From assembly GCF_030464365.1 (NCBI RefSeq), contig NZ_VCYI01000005.1, positions 94,658-158,657 of the forward strand: DNA of 64,000 bases, given 5' to 3'. Below the pieces are notes generated by a model. It searched no databases, was not told the DNA's origin, and was given only the letters and a program-made list of their open reading frames with translations. The DNA comes from Methanoculleus methanifontis. GTDB taxonomy: Archaea > Halobacteriota > Methanomicrobia > Methanomicrobiales > Methanoculleaceae. Made by a program: the position numbers and the translations under genes. Positions 34,138 to 43,716 of this stretch are shown here, in pieces; position 1 is the first letter of the stretch; the number at the start of each line of letters is the position of its first letter.

Positions 34138-35971
34138 ACGCCTCTGAGGAGACGATCTCGATGAGGGCCGCGATCCGCGGGTCGTCGAGCATCTCGTGGT
34201 GCATCGCGAGCTCGTAGCGCTCCGTCGCCACCGGGACGAACGCGAGACCAAGCGCTTTTGCGGCGCTGTAGACGCCCATCCCCGCGTCGACCTCCCCGGT
34301 CCGGACGGCAAGCGCCACCGCAAGGTGCGTCGTCACCTCGCGCTCGTAGCCGGGGATGGACGCCGGGTCGATACCGTGCTCTGCAAGGTGGTGGTCAAAC
34401 AGCATCCTTGTCCCCGATCCCCTCTGCCGGTTGACGAACGTCCGGCCGGGCAGGTCCTCAAACCCGAGGCCGTCGCGGGAGATGACGCCCTGCTGGCGCT
34501 CCGCCACACAGAGGAGAACGAGATCGGCGTCCGGCATGTAGCGCTCCAGGTAATGGGTATTGTAGGTGCCGTCGGGGGCGAGGAGGTGCATCGGGGCCGC
34601 GTGGCACTCCTGCTTCTTCAGTGCGATAACCCCGCCCATGCTCCCGACGTGGGTGGAGTGGATATCGACACCGCGCGGCCGCACCAGGTCGGCCAGGTGG
34701 TCAAGGGCGGGGTCGTGGCTGCCGGTGACGAGCACCGCCTCCTCCGCCTCCGCGCGGGGGACGGTGAGCCGGACACCCACGGTCTCCCCCGCCTCGGCCC
34801 CCTCCTTCTGCGATGGGATCTGCGTGTAGCCGTTCGCCCGCACCGCGCTCATCTGGACGCCCGCGCCCCGTGACTGGGGCACCGCCACCCAGCGGTCGCC
34901 GATCCTCCCGGTCGAGAGGAGCACGAACTCGTCGGTTCCGATATCGGAGTGGAGGCTTGTGGTCAGCCGGGCAGCGACGTGTTCGGGCTCGCGGACGAAG
35001 AGGCCGTAGCGGGCAACGAGGGGCATGACAAGCTCGCGGAGCACCGTCGCCGCCGCAAGGGGGTAGCCCGGGAGGCCGATCACCGGCTTTTCCTCGATCC
35101 TGCCGATGATCACCGGCTTTCCGGGTTTGATGGCGACCCCATGCGCCAGAACCTCGCCGAGATCTGCGATGATATCGGCGGTGTAGTCCCGCGTTCCGGC
35201 GGACGACCCCGCCGAGACGAGCAGGATGTCGTTCTCCGCGACGCCGCGCCGGACGGCCTCCTTGATCATCTCGCTGTCGTCCGGGACGATTCCGTAGCGG
35301 TGCGTCTCCACGCCCGCCTCCGCGAGGACGGACGCGGCCATCAGGGTGTTGCTCTCCACCACTTTCCCGGGCGGAGGCATTTCGCCCGCCGGCACGAGTT
35401 CGCTCCCGGTGGGGATCAGGCCGGCGCGGAGGTTCATGACCCCAACCTCCGTGACACCGTAGTTCGCAAGCGCCCCCAGATCGTGCGGCCGGATCCGGTG
35501 CCCCCTCGGGAGGATCATCTCAGACTCGCCGATATCCTCGCCGACCGGGCGGATGTGCTGCCAGGGGCTGACCGGCTTTCGGACGGTGTAGGTCTCGCCG
35601 TCGCGACGTTCCACGGGAGCGGAGCGGGAGAAGTCGTCAGACTTCGACCCGACCCAGACGTCCTCGATCATCACCACCGCGTCGTAGCCGGGCGGGACGA
35701 TGTTTCCTGTATTGACCCTCACCGCGTCCGGGAGCGTCACCGGGTTCTGTTCGCTCGCGCCGACGGTGTCGGCACTTCTGACCGCAATCCCGTCCATCGC
35801 CGAGAGGTGGATGGCGGGGACCGAGAACCGGGCGAATATAGGCTCCGCGGTGATCTTCCCCACCGCGTCGATCGTCACCGGGATCCGGGCGACCCCCGGA
35901 ACCGCCGAAAAAGAGGACTCTACAAGTGCCCGCGCCTCCGCGAGCGATATAACCGAGAGGTAACGTTTCAC
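34064..35971 (-). CDS. moeA: MoeA-like molybdopterin molybdenumtransferase with C-terminal periplasmic-binding-like domain
   Basis: A 635-residue protein. Residues 1-400 are MoeA: domain I with AMDGIAVRS, GYDAVVMIEDVW, domain III with IPTGSELVPAG, VSAGSSAGTRDYT and GLPGYPLAA, and the beta-barrel C-terminal domain. MoeA inserts molybdate or tungstate into adenylated molybdopterin. Residues 415-635 form a PBP-like domain (SHDPALDHL, GSMGGVIALKK, FVNRQRGSGTRMLF, DAGMGVYSAAKAL), a fusion known in archaea and some bacteria that may sense or deliver the oxyanion. GTG 35971 overlaps the previous stop as GTGA. Confidence 0.9.
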   Translation of the reverse strand: MKRYLSVISLAEARALVESSFSAVPGVARIPVTIDAVGKITAEPIFARFSVPAIHLSAMDGIAVRSADTVGASEQNPVTLPDAVRVNTGNIVPPGYDAVVMIEDVWVGSKSDDFSRSAPVERRDGETYTVRKPVSPWQHIRPVGEDIGESEMILPRGHRIRPHDLGALANYGVTEVGVMNLRAGLIPTGSELVPAGEMPPPGKVVESNTLMAASVLAEAGVETHRYGIVPDDSEMIKEAVRRGVAENDILLVSAGSSAGTRDYTADIIADLGEVLAHGVAIKPGKPVIIGRIEEKPVIGLPGYPLAAATVLRELVMPLVARYGLFVREPEHVAARLTTSLHSDIGTDEFVLLSTGRIGDRWVAVPQSRGAGVQMSAVRANGYTQIPSQKEGAEAGETVGVRLTVPRAEAEEAVLVTGSHDPALDHLADLVRPRGVDIHSTHVGSMGGVIALKKQECHAAPMHLLAPDGTYNTHYLERYMPDADLVLLCVAERQQGVISRDGLGFEDLPGRTFVNRQRGSGTRMLFDHHLAEHGIDPASIPGYEREVTTHLAVALAVRTGEVDAGMGVYSAAKALGLAFVPVATERYELAMHHEMLDDPRIAALIEIVSSEAFKKILRDLGGYETAGTGVLRELRG

Positions 35972-37170
35972 CACAGGATCACCTCGATATCTTCGCCGAC
36001 CTCGAATCCCTCGCTCGATGCCGGGATCCGCACCAGCCCCTCGCTCTGCACCAGGGTGTTGAGGAGTCCCGACTTCCCAAAGACCGGTGTCGCCTCCCCG
36101 GCGCTGAGGCTGACCCGGACGTAGTCCTCCCGCCCGCGGGTGGAGGGGATGTTCTGGGTCAGCCGCGCGCGGATGGTCCGCCGGGATACGGCGGTCTGCC
36201 GCATCGCCGCGAGCAGGTGGTCGACGACGGCGACGAGCACGACGAAGGCCGAGGCCGGGTGGCCGGGGAGCCCGATGACCGGTTTTTCCCGCGCCATCCC
36301 GATGATGGTGGGTTTCCCCGGCGCGATGGCGATCCCGTGCACCAGCACCTCGCCCAGTTCTGCGACGACCGCTGCGGTGTTATCCCGTTCGTCCTTCGAA
36401 GACCCTCCCGAGACCAGAACCGCGTCGCACCGGTCAAGCGCAGAAGAGACCGCCCGTCTCAGCACGGCCTGTTCATCCCTGACGATCCCGAAATATACCG
36501 GATGACAGCCCCGTTCGGTCACGAAGGCGCCGGTGAGGTAGGAGTTCGCGTCTCGCACTTCGCCCGGCCCGGGGGTCTCGGCGACGGGGACAAGTTCGTT
36601 CCCCGTAGAGATGATCCCGATCCGGGGCATCTTCACCACGCTGACCCGGTCGGCGCCGATCGCCGCGGCAACGCCGATCTCGCGGGGGGTCAGCACGCGC
36701 CCCCGTTCCAGGGCAACCTTCCCTGCCCCGAAGTCTTCGCCGCAAAAAACCACGTTCTCGCCGGGCGCCACCGGGCGATGCACCAGGATGTCGTCCCCGA
36801 TCTGCTCGGCGTGCTCGATCATCACCACCGCGTCTGCGCCCACGGGAAGAGCCCCGCCGGTGGGGACGTACTGGCACGAGCCAGAAGAGATGCTCCCGGC
36901 ATCCGCGCTCCCCATCCCGACCCGGCCCCGACACAGGAGCATCGCCGGGATGGCCTCGGACGCCCCGGTGGTCTCGGCCGCGGCGACCGCATAGCCGTCG
37001 ACTGTCGAGCGGTCGAACCCCGGGATGTCGATATCGGCGCGGACATCCCTCGCGAGAACCCGGTGCAGGGCGTCTTCGAGCGGAACATCCTCGCATCCGG
37101 GCGCCGGTGCGATCCTTTGCACCGCCTTAACTGCCTCAGCGACGGATACGACCTCGAGGAAAAGCCTCAT
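35968..37170 (-). CDS. moeA: Molybdopterin molybdenumtransferase MoeA
   Basis: A 400-residue stand-alone MoeA: STVDGYAVAAAET, GADAVVMIEHAEQ, the MoCF domain with ISTGNELVPVAETPGPGEVRDANSY, VSGGSSKDERDNT and GLPGHPASAF, then the C-terminal barrel. It is the second gene of a three-gene coupled operon: ATGA with the 60-residue protein before it and GTGA with the fused MoeA after it. Two MoeA paralogues in one operon suggest separate molybdate and tungstate insertion, in line with the Mo/W formylmethanofuran dehydrogenases of methanogens; this is inference. Confidence 0.92.
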   Translation of the reverse strand: MRLFLEVVSVAEAVKAVQRIAPAPGCEDVPLEDALHRVLARDVRADIDIPGFDRSTVDGYAVAAAETTGASEAIPAMLLCRGRVGMGSADAGSISSGSCQYVPTGGALPVGADAVVMIEHAEQIGDDILVHRPVAPGENVVFCGEDFGAGKVALERGRVLTPREIGVAAAIGADRVSVVKMPRIGIISTGNELVPVAETPGPGEVRDANSYLTGAFVTERGCHPVYFGIVRDEQAVLRRAVSSALDRCDAVLVSGGSSKDERDNTAAVVAELGEVLVHGIAIAPGKPTIIGMAREKPVIGLPGHPASAFVVLVAVVDHLLAAMRQTAVSRRTIRARLTQNIPSTRGREDYVRVSLSAGEATPVFGKSGLLNTLVQSEGLVRIPASSEGFEVGEDIEVILW

Positions 37171-37349
37171 TTGAAGCAGCCCAGCTGACAGCCGCGGATC
37201 TTTATTCTCGGTTCGCGCTGGTTGCAGTACCGGGCGATATCCATCTTCGGGATGCTGTACTTCTCCGATATCTCGAAGGCCTGCGGACAGGTAATTTCAT
37301 GTTCTATGCCGTACGCCTCGAAGGCCTTCCGTATCTTATCTTCATCCAT
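37167..37349 (-). CDS. Small Cys-containing protein leading the moeA operon
   Basis: A 60-residue protein I cannot assign. A helix-turn-helix-like segment (CPQAFEISEKYSIPKMDIARYCN, split here by its Cys residues) is followed by a basic strand and a C-terminal RGCQLGCFK, so Cys20, Cys42, Cys54 and Cys58 could bind a metal or cluster. It overlaps moeA by ATGA, so it is coupled to molybdopterin synthesis. A metal-responsive regulator or a small adaptor are both possible. ATG 37349 is used; an in-frame GTG lies three codons upstream. Confidence 0.7.
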   Translation of the reverse strand: MDEDKIRKAFEAYGIEHEITCPQAFEISEKYSIPKMDIARYCNQREPRIKIRGCQLGCFK

Positions 37350-37442
37350 AGTACTCACATGATTCCCCTGCAGGGAGATAGGATTTACTGTAGCACCAGT
37401 CAAGCACTACCATTTAGCATCCCTGCGACCCACGTGTATCCG

Positions 37443-38756
37443 ATGCGGATCGCGCTGATCAATTCAAAACAGGACGCCGCAGGGGTAAACATCAGGCATC
37501 ACCTCGACACCCTGCTCGCGGCGGGTGGACGGTGGCCGCTTGCGGAACAGCACGAACTGACGTTTTGCGAGGTCGCAGGAAGGCTGATCCACCAGGATCG
37601 GATCGACGAGGAGGTCGATGCCGATCTCATCATCTTCATATCCCGCCACTCGAGCGTACACCCAACACCCGCCCTGACCGTACACGTCACCGGCAACTAC
37701 GAGGCCGCCGACCTCGGCGGGGAGCCGGGGAAACTCGCTCCGGCGGCCCCCGCATGGATGCACGCAATCCTCGGCAACCTCGCCGCCCGGGCCCCGGAGG
37801 GCTACCGGGTCTCCTACGAGGTGACGCACCACGGCCCGACGGCACTCTCGATCCCCTCGCTCTTCGTCGAGATCGGGTCGGCCGCGAGCGAATGGGCCGA
37901 TCCTGCCGCTGCAAGGGCGGTGGCGGAGAGCATCCTCACCGCGGAGCCGCAGGAGACGATCAACCTCGTCGGCTTCGGCGGCACCCACTACGCCGTACGC
38001 CAGACCGGAATCGCCCTCTCCTCCCGGGGCGCCTTCGGGCACATCGTCCCGACCCGGCAGATCGGTGCCGTGGATCGCGAACTCCTCCGGACGATGCAGG
38101 AAGCGAGCGGCGCCGTGGCATCCTACATCGACAGAAAATCACTCTCCAAAGACGACGCCGGGCGGATCGAGCGGATGCTTGAAGATACCGCCCTCCCCCT
38201 TCTCTCCGAGTCGGAGATCCAGGAGGCGTCCGGCCTTACGTGGACAACCTACCTCCAGGCCAGGGATCTTGCCGAAGAGATTGCTCCCGGGTCACGCGTC
38301 CGCATCCACGATCTTAGAGGAGAGGGAACCCCCACCGTGGTGCGGATTGCCCCTGAGTTGATCGAAGAAACAATCAAATCAGACAGATCGGGTTTTCTCA
38401 ACGGTCTCGACGAAATGCCGGTCGCTCATCTTTCGGAAGGTTCAAGGGGAGTTTTATCAACGTTTATCTGCTTTGAAAACGAGTCGTCCCGACTCGCAAG
38501 AGATATAACTACCCTGTGTGTAAAACTCTTACTTATCTGTGAAAATGCTGTTATCGACGGTGATCACCTTGTCCTCCGGAAGATGCGGTTTGACCCCGAG
38601 AAAGCGCACAGACACGGGGTCCCCGAAGGGCCGCTCTTTGGCATGCTTGCTGGCGGAAAAGCGGTCGAGATCGAGGGGCGAAGGATCACACCCGATGCAG
38701 TGCAGACAACCAGCGTGAAACGGATACATATCCCGGGATTGGAGAATTACATATGA
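37443..38756 (+). CDS. dtdA: D-aminoacyl-tRNA deacylase (archaeal DtdA/GEK1 type)
   Basis: A 437-residue zinc-dependent deacylase that releases D-amino acids from mischarged tRNA. It begins [21 protein letters not shown] and includes [44 protein letters not shown] and FGHIVP, the conserved His-rich family motifs. The frame is open upstream, but ATG 37443 gives the family's usual start. Its stop overlaps ftsZ as ATGA, making it the first gene of dtdA-ftsZ-secE-spt5. Confidence 0.92.
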   Translation: MRIALINSKQDAAGVNIRHHLDTLLAAGGRWPLAEQHELTFCEVAGRLIHQDRIDEEVDADLIIFISRHSSVHPTPALTVHVTGNYEAADLGGEPGKLAPAAPAWMHAILGNLAARAPEGYRVSYEVTHHGPTALSIPSLFVEIGSAASEWADPAAARAVAESILTAEPQETINLVGFGGTHYAVRQTGIALSSRGAFGHIVPTRQIGAVDRELLRTMQEASGAVASYIDRKSLSKDDAGRIERMLEDTALPLLSESEIQEASGLTWTTYLQARDLAEEIAPGSRVRIHDLRGEGTPTVVRIAPELIEETIKSDRSGFLNGLDEMPVAHLSEGSRGVLSTFICFENESSRLARDITTLCVKLLLICENAVIDGDHLVLRKMRFDPEKAHRHGVPEGPLFGMLAGGKAVEIEGRRITPDAVQTTSVKRIHIPGLENYI

Positions 38757-39850
38757 AATCCATCGTAGAAGAAGCACTTTCACGGGCGCAAGAGGAACAG
38801 CGTTTTGCTGAGCCCACGGAGGTCGACAAAGATCTTGAAGACCTCCTCATGGAACTCCAGACGGAGATTGCAGTCGTCGGGTGCGGGGGCGGCGGTTCGA
38901 ACACGGTGGCCCGGATGGCGGATGAAGGCATCAACGGGGCGCGACTGATCGCTCTTAACACCGACGCGCAACACCTAATCAGGACGCTTGCAGAAACCCG
39001 GATTCTCATCGGAAGACAACGAACCCGTGGTCTTGGCGCGGGCTCGATCCCCCAGGTTGGTGAGGAGGCGGCCCTCGAGAACGAGGACGACATCAAGCGC
39101 GCTGTCGAAGGATGTGACATGGTCTTCATCACCACCGGGCTTGGAGGCGGCACCGGTACCGGGTCCGCACCCGTGGTCGCGAAGGCCGCCCGGGAGGAGG
39201 GCGCACTGACCATCGCGGTGGTCACCCTGCCGTTCACGGTGGAAGGTGCTATCCGGGGTCAGAACGCGGAGGCCGGCCTCGAGCGGCTCCGTGAGGTGGC
39301 GGACACCGTCATCGTCGTCCCGAACGACCGTCTACTCGAAGTCGTCCCCCGGCTTCCGCTCCACGCCGCGTTCAAGGTCTCGGACGAGGTGCTGATGCGG
39401 GCGGTCAAGGGCATCACCGAACTCATTACGATGCCCGGACTCGTGAACCTCGACTTCGCCGATGTCCGGACGGTCATGGAGCGTGGAGGCGTCGCGATGA
39501 TCGGGATGGGCGAGAGCGACAGTGAGGACAAAGCCGCCGACTCGGTCAAGAAGGCGCTGCGCTCCCCACTGCTCGACGTCGACATCTCCGGGGCGAGCGC
39601 GGCCCTCGTCAACGTGGTCGGCGGGCCTGATATGACCATGTCCGAAGCGGAAGGCGTCATCCAGGAGGTCTACGACCGCATCGATCCCGACGCCCGCATC
39701 ATCTGGGGTGCCCAGGTCGACCCCGATATGCAGGGCAAGATGCGGACGCTGCTCGTGGTCACCGGCGTCCGGTCACCACAAATATATGGGAGAAACGAGA
39801 AGAGTATGCCGCGCATGATGAAACAGTTTGAGATCGACTTCCTGAAGTGA
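38753..39850 (+). CDS. ftsZ: Cell division protein FtsZ
   Basis: A 365-residue tubulin-like GTPase that forms the division ring. The N-terminal extension (1-37) is charged; [17 protein letters not shown] begins the GTPase fold, the tubulin signature [10 protein letters not shown] is at 131-140, and [12 protein letters not shown] is the catalytic T7 loop. The C-terminus ends in [12 protein letters not shown], a likely tail for partner binding. It sits in the usual archaeal position upstream of secE-spt5. Confidence 0.97.
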   Translation: MKSIVEEALSRAQEEQRFAEPTEVDKDLEDLLMELQTEIAVVGCGGGGSNTVARMADEGINGARLIALNTDAQHLIRTLAETRILIGRQRTRGLGAGSIPQVGEEAALENEDDIKRAVEGCDMVFITTGLGGGTGTGSAPVVAKAAREEGALTIAVVTLPFTVEGAIRGQNAEAGLERLREVADTVIVVPNDRLLEVVPRLPLHAAFKVSDEVLMRAVKGITELITMPGLVNLDFADVRTVMERGGVAMIGMGESDSEDKAADSVKKALRSPLLDVDISGASAALVNVVGGPDMTMSEAEGVIQEVYDRIDPDARIIWGAQVDPDMQGKMRTLLVVTGVRSPQIYGRNEKSMPRMMKQFEIDFLK

Positions 39851-39856
39851 GCCGGT

Positions 39857-40066
39857 ATGATGGATTACAAAGAGACGTTGAATGAAGTAAAGTCGTTCAA
39901 GATCGAGGAGGAACTCTTCAAGAAGTACTGGCGGGTGCTGAAACTGGCACGGACGCCAACTCGCGACGAGTTCACCAAGATCGCCATCGTGGCGGCGGCC
40001 GGGATCATGCTCATCGGCCTTGTCGGCTTTATCATATACGAGATCATGCTGGTACTGCCCAAATGA
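39857..40066 (+). CDS. secE: Preprotein translocase subunit SecE (Sec61 gamma)
   Basis: A 69-residue single-span subunit of the SecYEG translocon. An amphipathic helix (about 16-40, FKKYWRVLKLARTPTRDEF) precedes one transmembrane helix (about 43-65, IAIVAAAGIMLIGLVGFIIYEIM). It follows ftsZ by 6 bp and its stop overlaps spt5 by ATGA; secE next to spt5/nusG is conserved across prokaryotes. Confidence 0.95.
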   Translation: MMDYKETLNEVKSFKIEEELFKKYWRVLKLARTPTRDEFTKIAIVAAAGIMLIGLVGFIIYEIMLVLPK

Positions 40067-40545
40067 TGGATATGGTTGAGAGCGAAAACAGGATATACGC
40101 GATAAAGACGACCGCGAAGCAGGAGCGGACGGTTGCCGACAACATCGAGAAGGTGACCCGGGAGCAGAAGGACATCCACGTGATGGCCGTCATGGTTCCG
40201 GAGGAACTGAAGGGCTACGTCCTCGTGGAGAGCCCGGACTCCATCGCCAGGATTGAGCAACTGGTGGAGTTGATCCCCCATGCGCGCGCGGTGGTTCAAG
40301 GCTCGACGGCCCTCTCCGAGGTGGAGCATTTTCTGGTACCGAAACCGGTGGTCAGCGGCATCACCGAGGGCACCATCGTCGAGATCATCGCCGGCCCGTT
40401 CAAGGGTGAGAAAGCAGTCGTCAAGCGTATCGATTCAGGAAAGGAAGAGATCACGGTCGAACTCTACGAGAGTATGGTTCCGATCCCGATCACCGTCCGC
40501 GGCGATTCCGTTCGCGTCGTGGAGCGCTCAGAAGACATTTCCTGA
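40063..40545 (+). CDS. spt5: Transcription elongation factor Spt5
   Basis: A 160-residue NusG/Spt5 homologue with an N-terminal NGN domain (about 8-95; IYAIKTTAKQERTVADNI, LKGYVLVES) and a C-terminal KOW domain (about 102-150; TEGTIVEIIAGPFKGEKAVVKRID). It binds the clamp of RNA polymerase, usually with Spt4, to keep elongation processive. A double ATG at its start overlaps the secE stop. Confidence 0.96.
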   Translation: MMDMVESENRIYAIKTTAKQERTVADNIEKVTREQKDIHVMAVMVPEELKGYVLVESPDSIARIEQLVELIPHARAVVQGSTALSEVEHFLVPKPVVSGITEGTIVEIIAGPFKGEKAVVKRIDSGKEEITVELYESMVPIPITVRGDSVRVVERSEDIS

Positions 40546-40565
40546 AGAATACAACGCTAATACTC

Positions 40566-40571
40566 TTTTTT
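40566..40571 (+). terminator. T-tract terminator after spt5
   Basis: TTTTTT about 20 bp after the spt5 stop, upstream of the ribosomal promoter, should end the dtdA-ftsZ-secE-spt5 transcript at least in part. Confidence 0.5.
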
Positions 40572-40657
40572 GCCCTGCCGCGTCCCACTGGCAATACGAT
40601 TCTCGATTGCCGGGTATACCTGCTCATGCACGCCCCGTGTGCCACCCGGGTGCTGTA

Positions 40658-40665
40658 CTTTAAAT
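40658..40665 (+). promoter_or_regulatory. TATA box of the rpl11-rpl1-rplP0-rpl12 operon
   Basis: CTTTAAAT lies 69-76 bp upstream of rpl11, giving a leader of about 45 nt that includes the ribosome-binding site GGTGA at 40723-40727. Confidence 0.55.
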
Positions 40666-40733
40666 CCTCTCACGTTGACCTTAGATAACCCAGGCAACTA
40701 TTCCCCTGAGGAATAATAAGCTGGTGAACTTGT

Positions 40734-41210
40734 ATGGCAGAAACGGTCGAGGTATTGGTACCCGGTGGCAAGGCAACAGCAGGTCCGCCGCTGGGGCCCG
40801 CGCTCGGACCTCTTGGTATCAACGTGAAGGCTGTCGTCGACGACATCAACAAGAAAACAGCCGAATTCAACGGCATGCAGGTGCCGGTGACGGTAACGGT
40901 CGACGATAAGAAGAACTTCACGATTGAGGTGGGCATTCCGCCCACGACGGCGCTCGTCATGAAAGAGGCCGGCATCACAAAGGGGTCTACAGAGCCGGGT
41001 GCTTTGGTGGCAGGAGATCTGCCGCTAGAGGCCGCTGTCCGTATTGCCCGTATGAAGTTTGATGGCATGCTCTCGTACGATCTGAAGTCCGCGGTCAAAG
41101 AGGTCCTCGGAACGTGCGTGAGCGTCGGTGTCACCGTCGAGGGGAAGAAGCCCCGCGAGATGATCCAGGCCGTCAACGACGGGGAGTACGACGGCGTACT
41201 CGTCGCATAG
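40734..41210 (+). CDS. rpl11: Large subunit ribosomal protein uL11
   Basis: A 158-residue archaeal L11 with an N-terminal [27 protein letters not shown] and the C-terminal rRNA-binding domain ([16 protein letters not shown] stretch and [15 protein letters not shown]). It binds the GTPase-associated centre of 23S rRNA. It is first in an operon with uL1, uL10 (P0) and P1/L12. Confidence 0.97.
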   Translation: MAETVEVLVPGGKATAGPPLGPALGPLGINVKAVVDDINKKTAEFNGMQVPVTVTVDDKKNFTIEVGIPPTTALVMKEAGITKGSTEPGALVAGDLPLEAAVRIARMKFDGMLSYDLKSAVKEVLGTCVSVGVTVEGKKPREMIQAVNDGEYDGVLVA

Positions 41211-41261
41211 ATGTCAAACAACCATAGAAGATCGTGAGGTCGTGTACTATGGAGGCAAAGG

Positions 41262-41903
41262 ATGGTTGATAAAACCAGTATACAGGAAGCCGTGAAGACG
41301 GCGCTGGAGAAGGCTCCGGAACGGAAGTTCAAGGAGAGCGTGGATATCACCGTCAACCTCAGGAATATCGATATGTCCCAGCCCAAGAATCGTATCGATG
41401 AGACGATTCATCTCCCGAACGGTTTTGACAACGTCAAGATCGCAGTTCTCGGGAAGGGCGACATTGTCACCCAGGCAAAAGAGGTGAATGTGGACCTCAT
41501 CATCGGACCTGAGGAGATCGAGCGGCTCGGGGGAGAGCCCCGCGAAGCGCGCAAGGTGGCGGGTGAGTACCGGTTCTTCCTTGCCGAGACGGCAATGATG
41601 CCTCTCGTCGGCCGTTATCTCGGTGTCAGGCTCGGTCCGCGCGGACGGATGCCGATGCCGGTTACGCAGGGAATGGATATCCGGCCCATCGTTCAGCGTC
41701 TGAGGAGCTCCGTGAAGATCCGGACGAAGGACAAGAAGGTCTTCCACACGAAGGTCGGAACCTCTGGCATGGAGCCCGAGCAGATCGCCGAGAACATCGA
41801 CGCCGTCCTTCACAGGGTCGAGTCCGTCCTGGAGAGCGGAACGATGAATATCCACTCGGTTTACGTGAAGACGACCATGGGGCCGGCAGTGAGGGTGATC
41901 TGA
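41262..41903 (+). CDS. rpl1: Large subunit ribosomal protein uL1
   Basis: A 213-residue L1 of the ribosomal stalk at the E site (VDITVNLRNIDMSQPKNRIDE, FFLAETAMMPLVGRYLGVRLGPRGRMP). Start ATG 41262 has a full GGAGG at 41251-41255. In methanococci L1 represses its own operon by binding mRNA near the L1 start; the 51-nt gap before this gene is a candidate region, though I did not identify the site. Its stop overlaps the P0 gene by one base. Confidence 0.97.
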   Translation: MVDKTSIQEAVKTALEKAPERKFKESVDITVNLRNIDMSQPKNRIDETIHLPNGFDNVKIAVLGKGDIVTQAKEVNVDLIIGPEEIERLGGEPREARKVAGEYRFFLAETAMMPLVGRYLGVRLGPRGRMPMPVTQGMDIRPIVQRLRSSVKIRTKDKKVFHTKVGTSGMEPEQIAENIDAVLHRVESVLESGTMNIHSVYVKTTMGPAVRVI

Positions 41904-42931
41904 TGGCACTCTATACGCACCACCTGCCCCGGTGGAAGAAGGAAGAAGTAGAGGAGATCAAGCGCGGTATCGAGGAGCACACGCTCGTCGGCGTCGTGGA
42001 CATGTACGGCATTCCCGCCTCGCAGGTCCAGCAGATCCGGCGGAACCTCCGCGGCACGGTGAGGGTGAAGATGGCCCGCAACACGCTGATCGAGCACGCC
42101 TTAAACGAGCTCGGCGGCAGCGTCGTGACCTTAAACGACCACGCCGAAGGCCAGAGCGCCCTGATCTTCACGAACGAGAACCCTTTCAAGCTCTTCAAAC
42201 TTCTCGAGAAGACCAAGACGAAGATGGCAGCGAAGCCCGGCGAGACAGCTCCCGAGGATATCGTCATCCCGAAGGGTCCGACCAGCTTCAAGCCCGGCCC
42301 GATCGTGGGCGAGCTCCAGCAGGTGGGCATTCCCGCGGCTATCGAGGGCGGAAAGGTCAAGATTCGCGAGACGAAGACGGTCGTGAAGAAGGGCGAGGTC
42401 ATCAACAAGAAGGTTGCCGAAGCTCTCGTGAAACTCGGCGTCAAGCCGATGGATGTCGGCCTCATTCTGCAGGCCGCATACTACCGGGAGACTATCTTCA
42501 CGCCGGATCTTCTCGCTATCGATGAGGAAGCCTACGCGAACAACATCGTGCTCGCGGCCCAGCAGGCGTTCAACCTCTCGGTCAACGCCGTCATCCCGAC
42601 CAAACTTACCGCCGCGGCCATCATCAGCAAGGCGGTGAGCGAGGCCCGGAACGTGGGCGTCGAGGCGAGCATCTACGAGAAGGACATCGTCGACCTGATC
42701 ATCGGGCGGGCACAGCGCGAGATGCTGGCCATCGCGCTCGCGGCACAGGGCCGTGGGTTCGAGCTCGATGAGGCGACCCTGAAAGCCGCATCGGCTGCGA
42801 CCGCTGCGGCACCCGCGGCAGCAGCCCCGGCGGCAGCCGAGGATAAGGCCGAGGAAGAAGAGACGGAAGAGGAGAAGAAGGAAGAGGATGAAGAGGGCGG
42901 CATGGCCGGTCTCGGCGCCCTCTTCGGCTAA
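41903..42931 (+). CDS. rplP0: Large subunit ribosomal protein uL10 (P0)
   Basis: A 342-residue archaeal P0: L10 core (HLPRWKKEEVEEIKRGIEEHTLVGVVDMYGIPASQVQQ), the archaeal insertion domain, spine helices that bind P1 dimers, an Ala-rich hinge (about 295-315), a Glu/Lys-rich stretch and the common stalk tail [11 protein letters not shown], which recruits translation GTPases. The tail is nearly identical to that of the next gene. Confidence 0.97.
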   Translation: MALYTHHLPRWKKEEVEEIKRGIEEHTLVGVVDMYGIPASQVQQIRRNLRGTVRVKMARNTLIEHALNELGGSVVTLNDHAEGQSALIFTNENPFKLFKLLEKTKTKMAAKPGETAPEDIVIPKGPTSFKPGPIVGELQQVGIPAAIEGGKVKIRETKTVVKKGEVINKKVAEALVKLGVKPMDVGLILQAAYYRETIFTPDLLAIDEEAYANNIVLAAQQAFNLSVNAVIPTKLTAAAIISKAVSEARNVGVEASIYEKDIVDLIIGRAQREMLAIALAAQGRGFELDEATLKAASAATAAAPAAAAPAAAEDKAEEEETEEEKKEEDEEGGMAGLGALFG

Positions 42932-42959
42932 TATCATTTCAAAAAGAGGTGAATGAACT

Positions 42960-43280
42960 ATGGAGTATATCTACGCTGCACTGCTCCTGCACAACGCAGG
43001 CAAGGATGTAACTGAAGAGAATGTGACTGCTGTCCTGAACGCGGCCGGTGTCGAGGTCCAGGACGCCCGCGTGAAGGCGCTCGTCGCCGCACTCGAGGAC
43101 GTGAACATCGAGGAGGCCATCAGCAAGGCCGCCGTCGCGCCCGTCGCCGCTGCCCCCGCCGCAGCCGCTGCCCCGGCAGCCGCCGCCGAGCCCGCAGCCG
43201 AGGAAGAGGCCGAGGAAGAGGGCAAGAAGGAAGAGGAAGAAGAGAGCGGCATGGCCGGTCTCGGTGCCCTCTTCGGCTAA
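42960..43280 (+). CDS. rpl12: Large subunit ribosomal protein P1 (archaeal L12)
   Basis: A 106-residue acidic stalk protein: N-terminal dimerisation helices ([22 protein letters not shown]), an Ala/Pro hinge (about 60-82), a Glu/Lys-rich region, and the conserved tail [11 protein letters not shown]. Ribosome-binding site GAGGTGA precedes ATG 42960. It is last in the operon. Confidence 0.97.
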   Translation: MEYIYAALLLHNAGKDVTEENVTAVLNAAGVEVQDARVKALVAALEDVNIEEAISKAAVAPVAAAPAAAAAPAAAAEPAAEEEAEEEGKKEEEEESGMAGLGALFG

Positions 43281-43284
43281 ACCC

Positions 43285-43291
43285 TTTTTTT
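43285..43291 (+). terminator. T-tract terminator of the ribosomal stalk operon
   Basis: Seven T residues begin 4 bp after the rpl12 stop codon; this is a typical archaeal oligo-T terminator for a strong operon. Confidence 0.6.
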
Positions 43292-43716
43292 CGCCGGTAG
43301 TTGGCCGGTGTTTTATCGAACTTTGTTTCACTGTAGTCACTCGTTGAGCGGTATCTCCTTTAGCAGATTACCCGGTAATCGCAGGCTACAGGGGATGGCT
43401 CGTTTAGGCGGTCTGTTCCGAAAATGAGTTGGGAAAGAGGTTTATACGGGTGATATTGGTTGAGATGTCGGGCTGATTTTTCCTGCATTGATCGTTGCAC
43501 CTTCGTCCGGGAAGCCCCTCAGAAATGCCGATCCAAGATTTTATTTCGGTCAGAGGCTACTTATTGGTATTCACCAACCTTGCCGGGATGAATTGCGGAT
43601 AAGAGCGTTAATGAGAAATTATCGACTGAACAGAACCTCCTTACCGAATATATCCCTGACAACCCACAACGCAGGTTGGAACTTTGCAGCGTAACGTGAT
43701 CGACGAAACAGGGGCA
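43292..43716. other. Gene-free, lower-GC flank of the AlbA_2 gene
   Basis: About 425 bp that is clearly more AT-rich than the neighbouring operons. No protein frame of quality is visible. TTTATACGG near 43441 and GAATATATCCC near 43645 are TATA-like and could drive the next gene. I see no repeat pair or tRNA that would mark an integration site. Confidence 0.4.

Noticed and set aside
42779..43258. Ala/Glu-rich repeats in P0 and L12
   Set aside because: This is the normal hinge and acidic tail of archaeal stalk proteins, not a mobile repeat.
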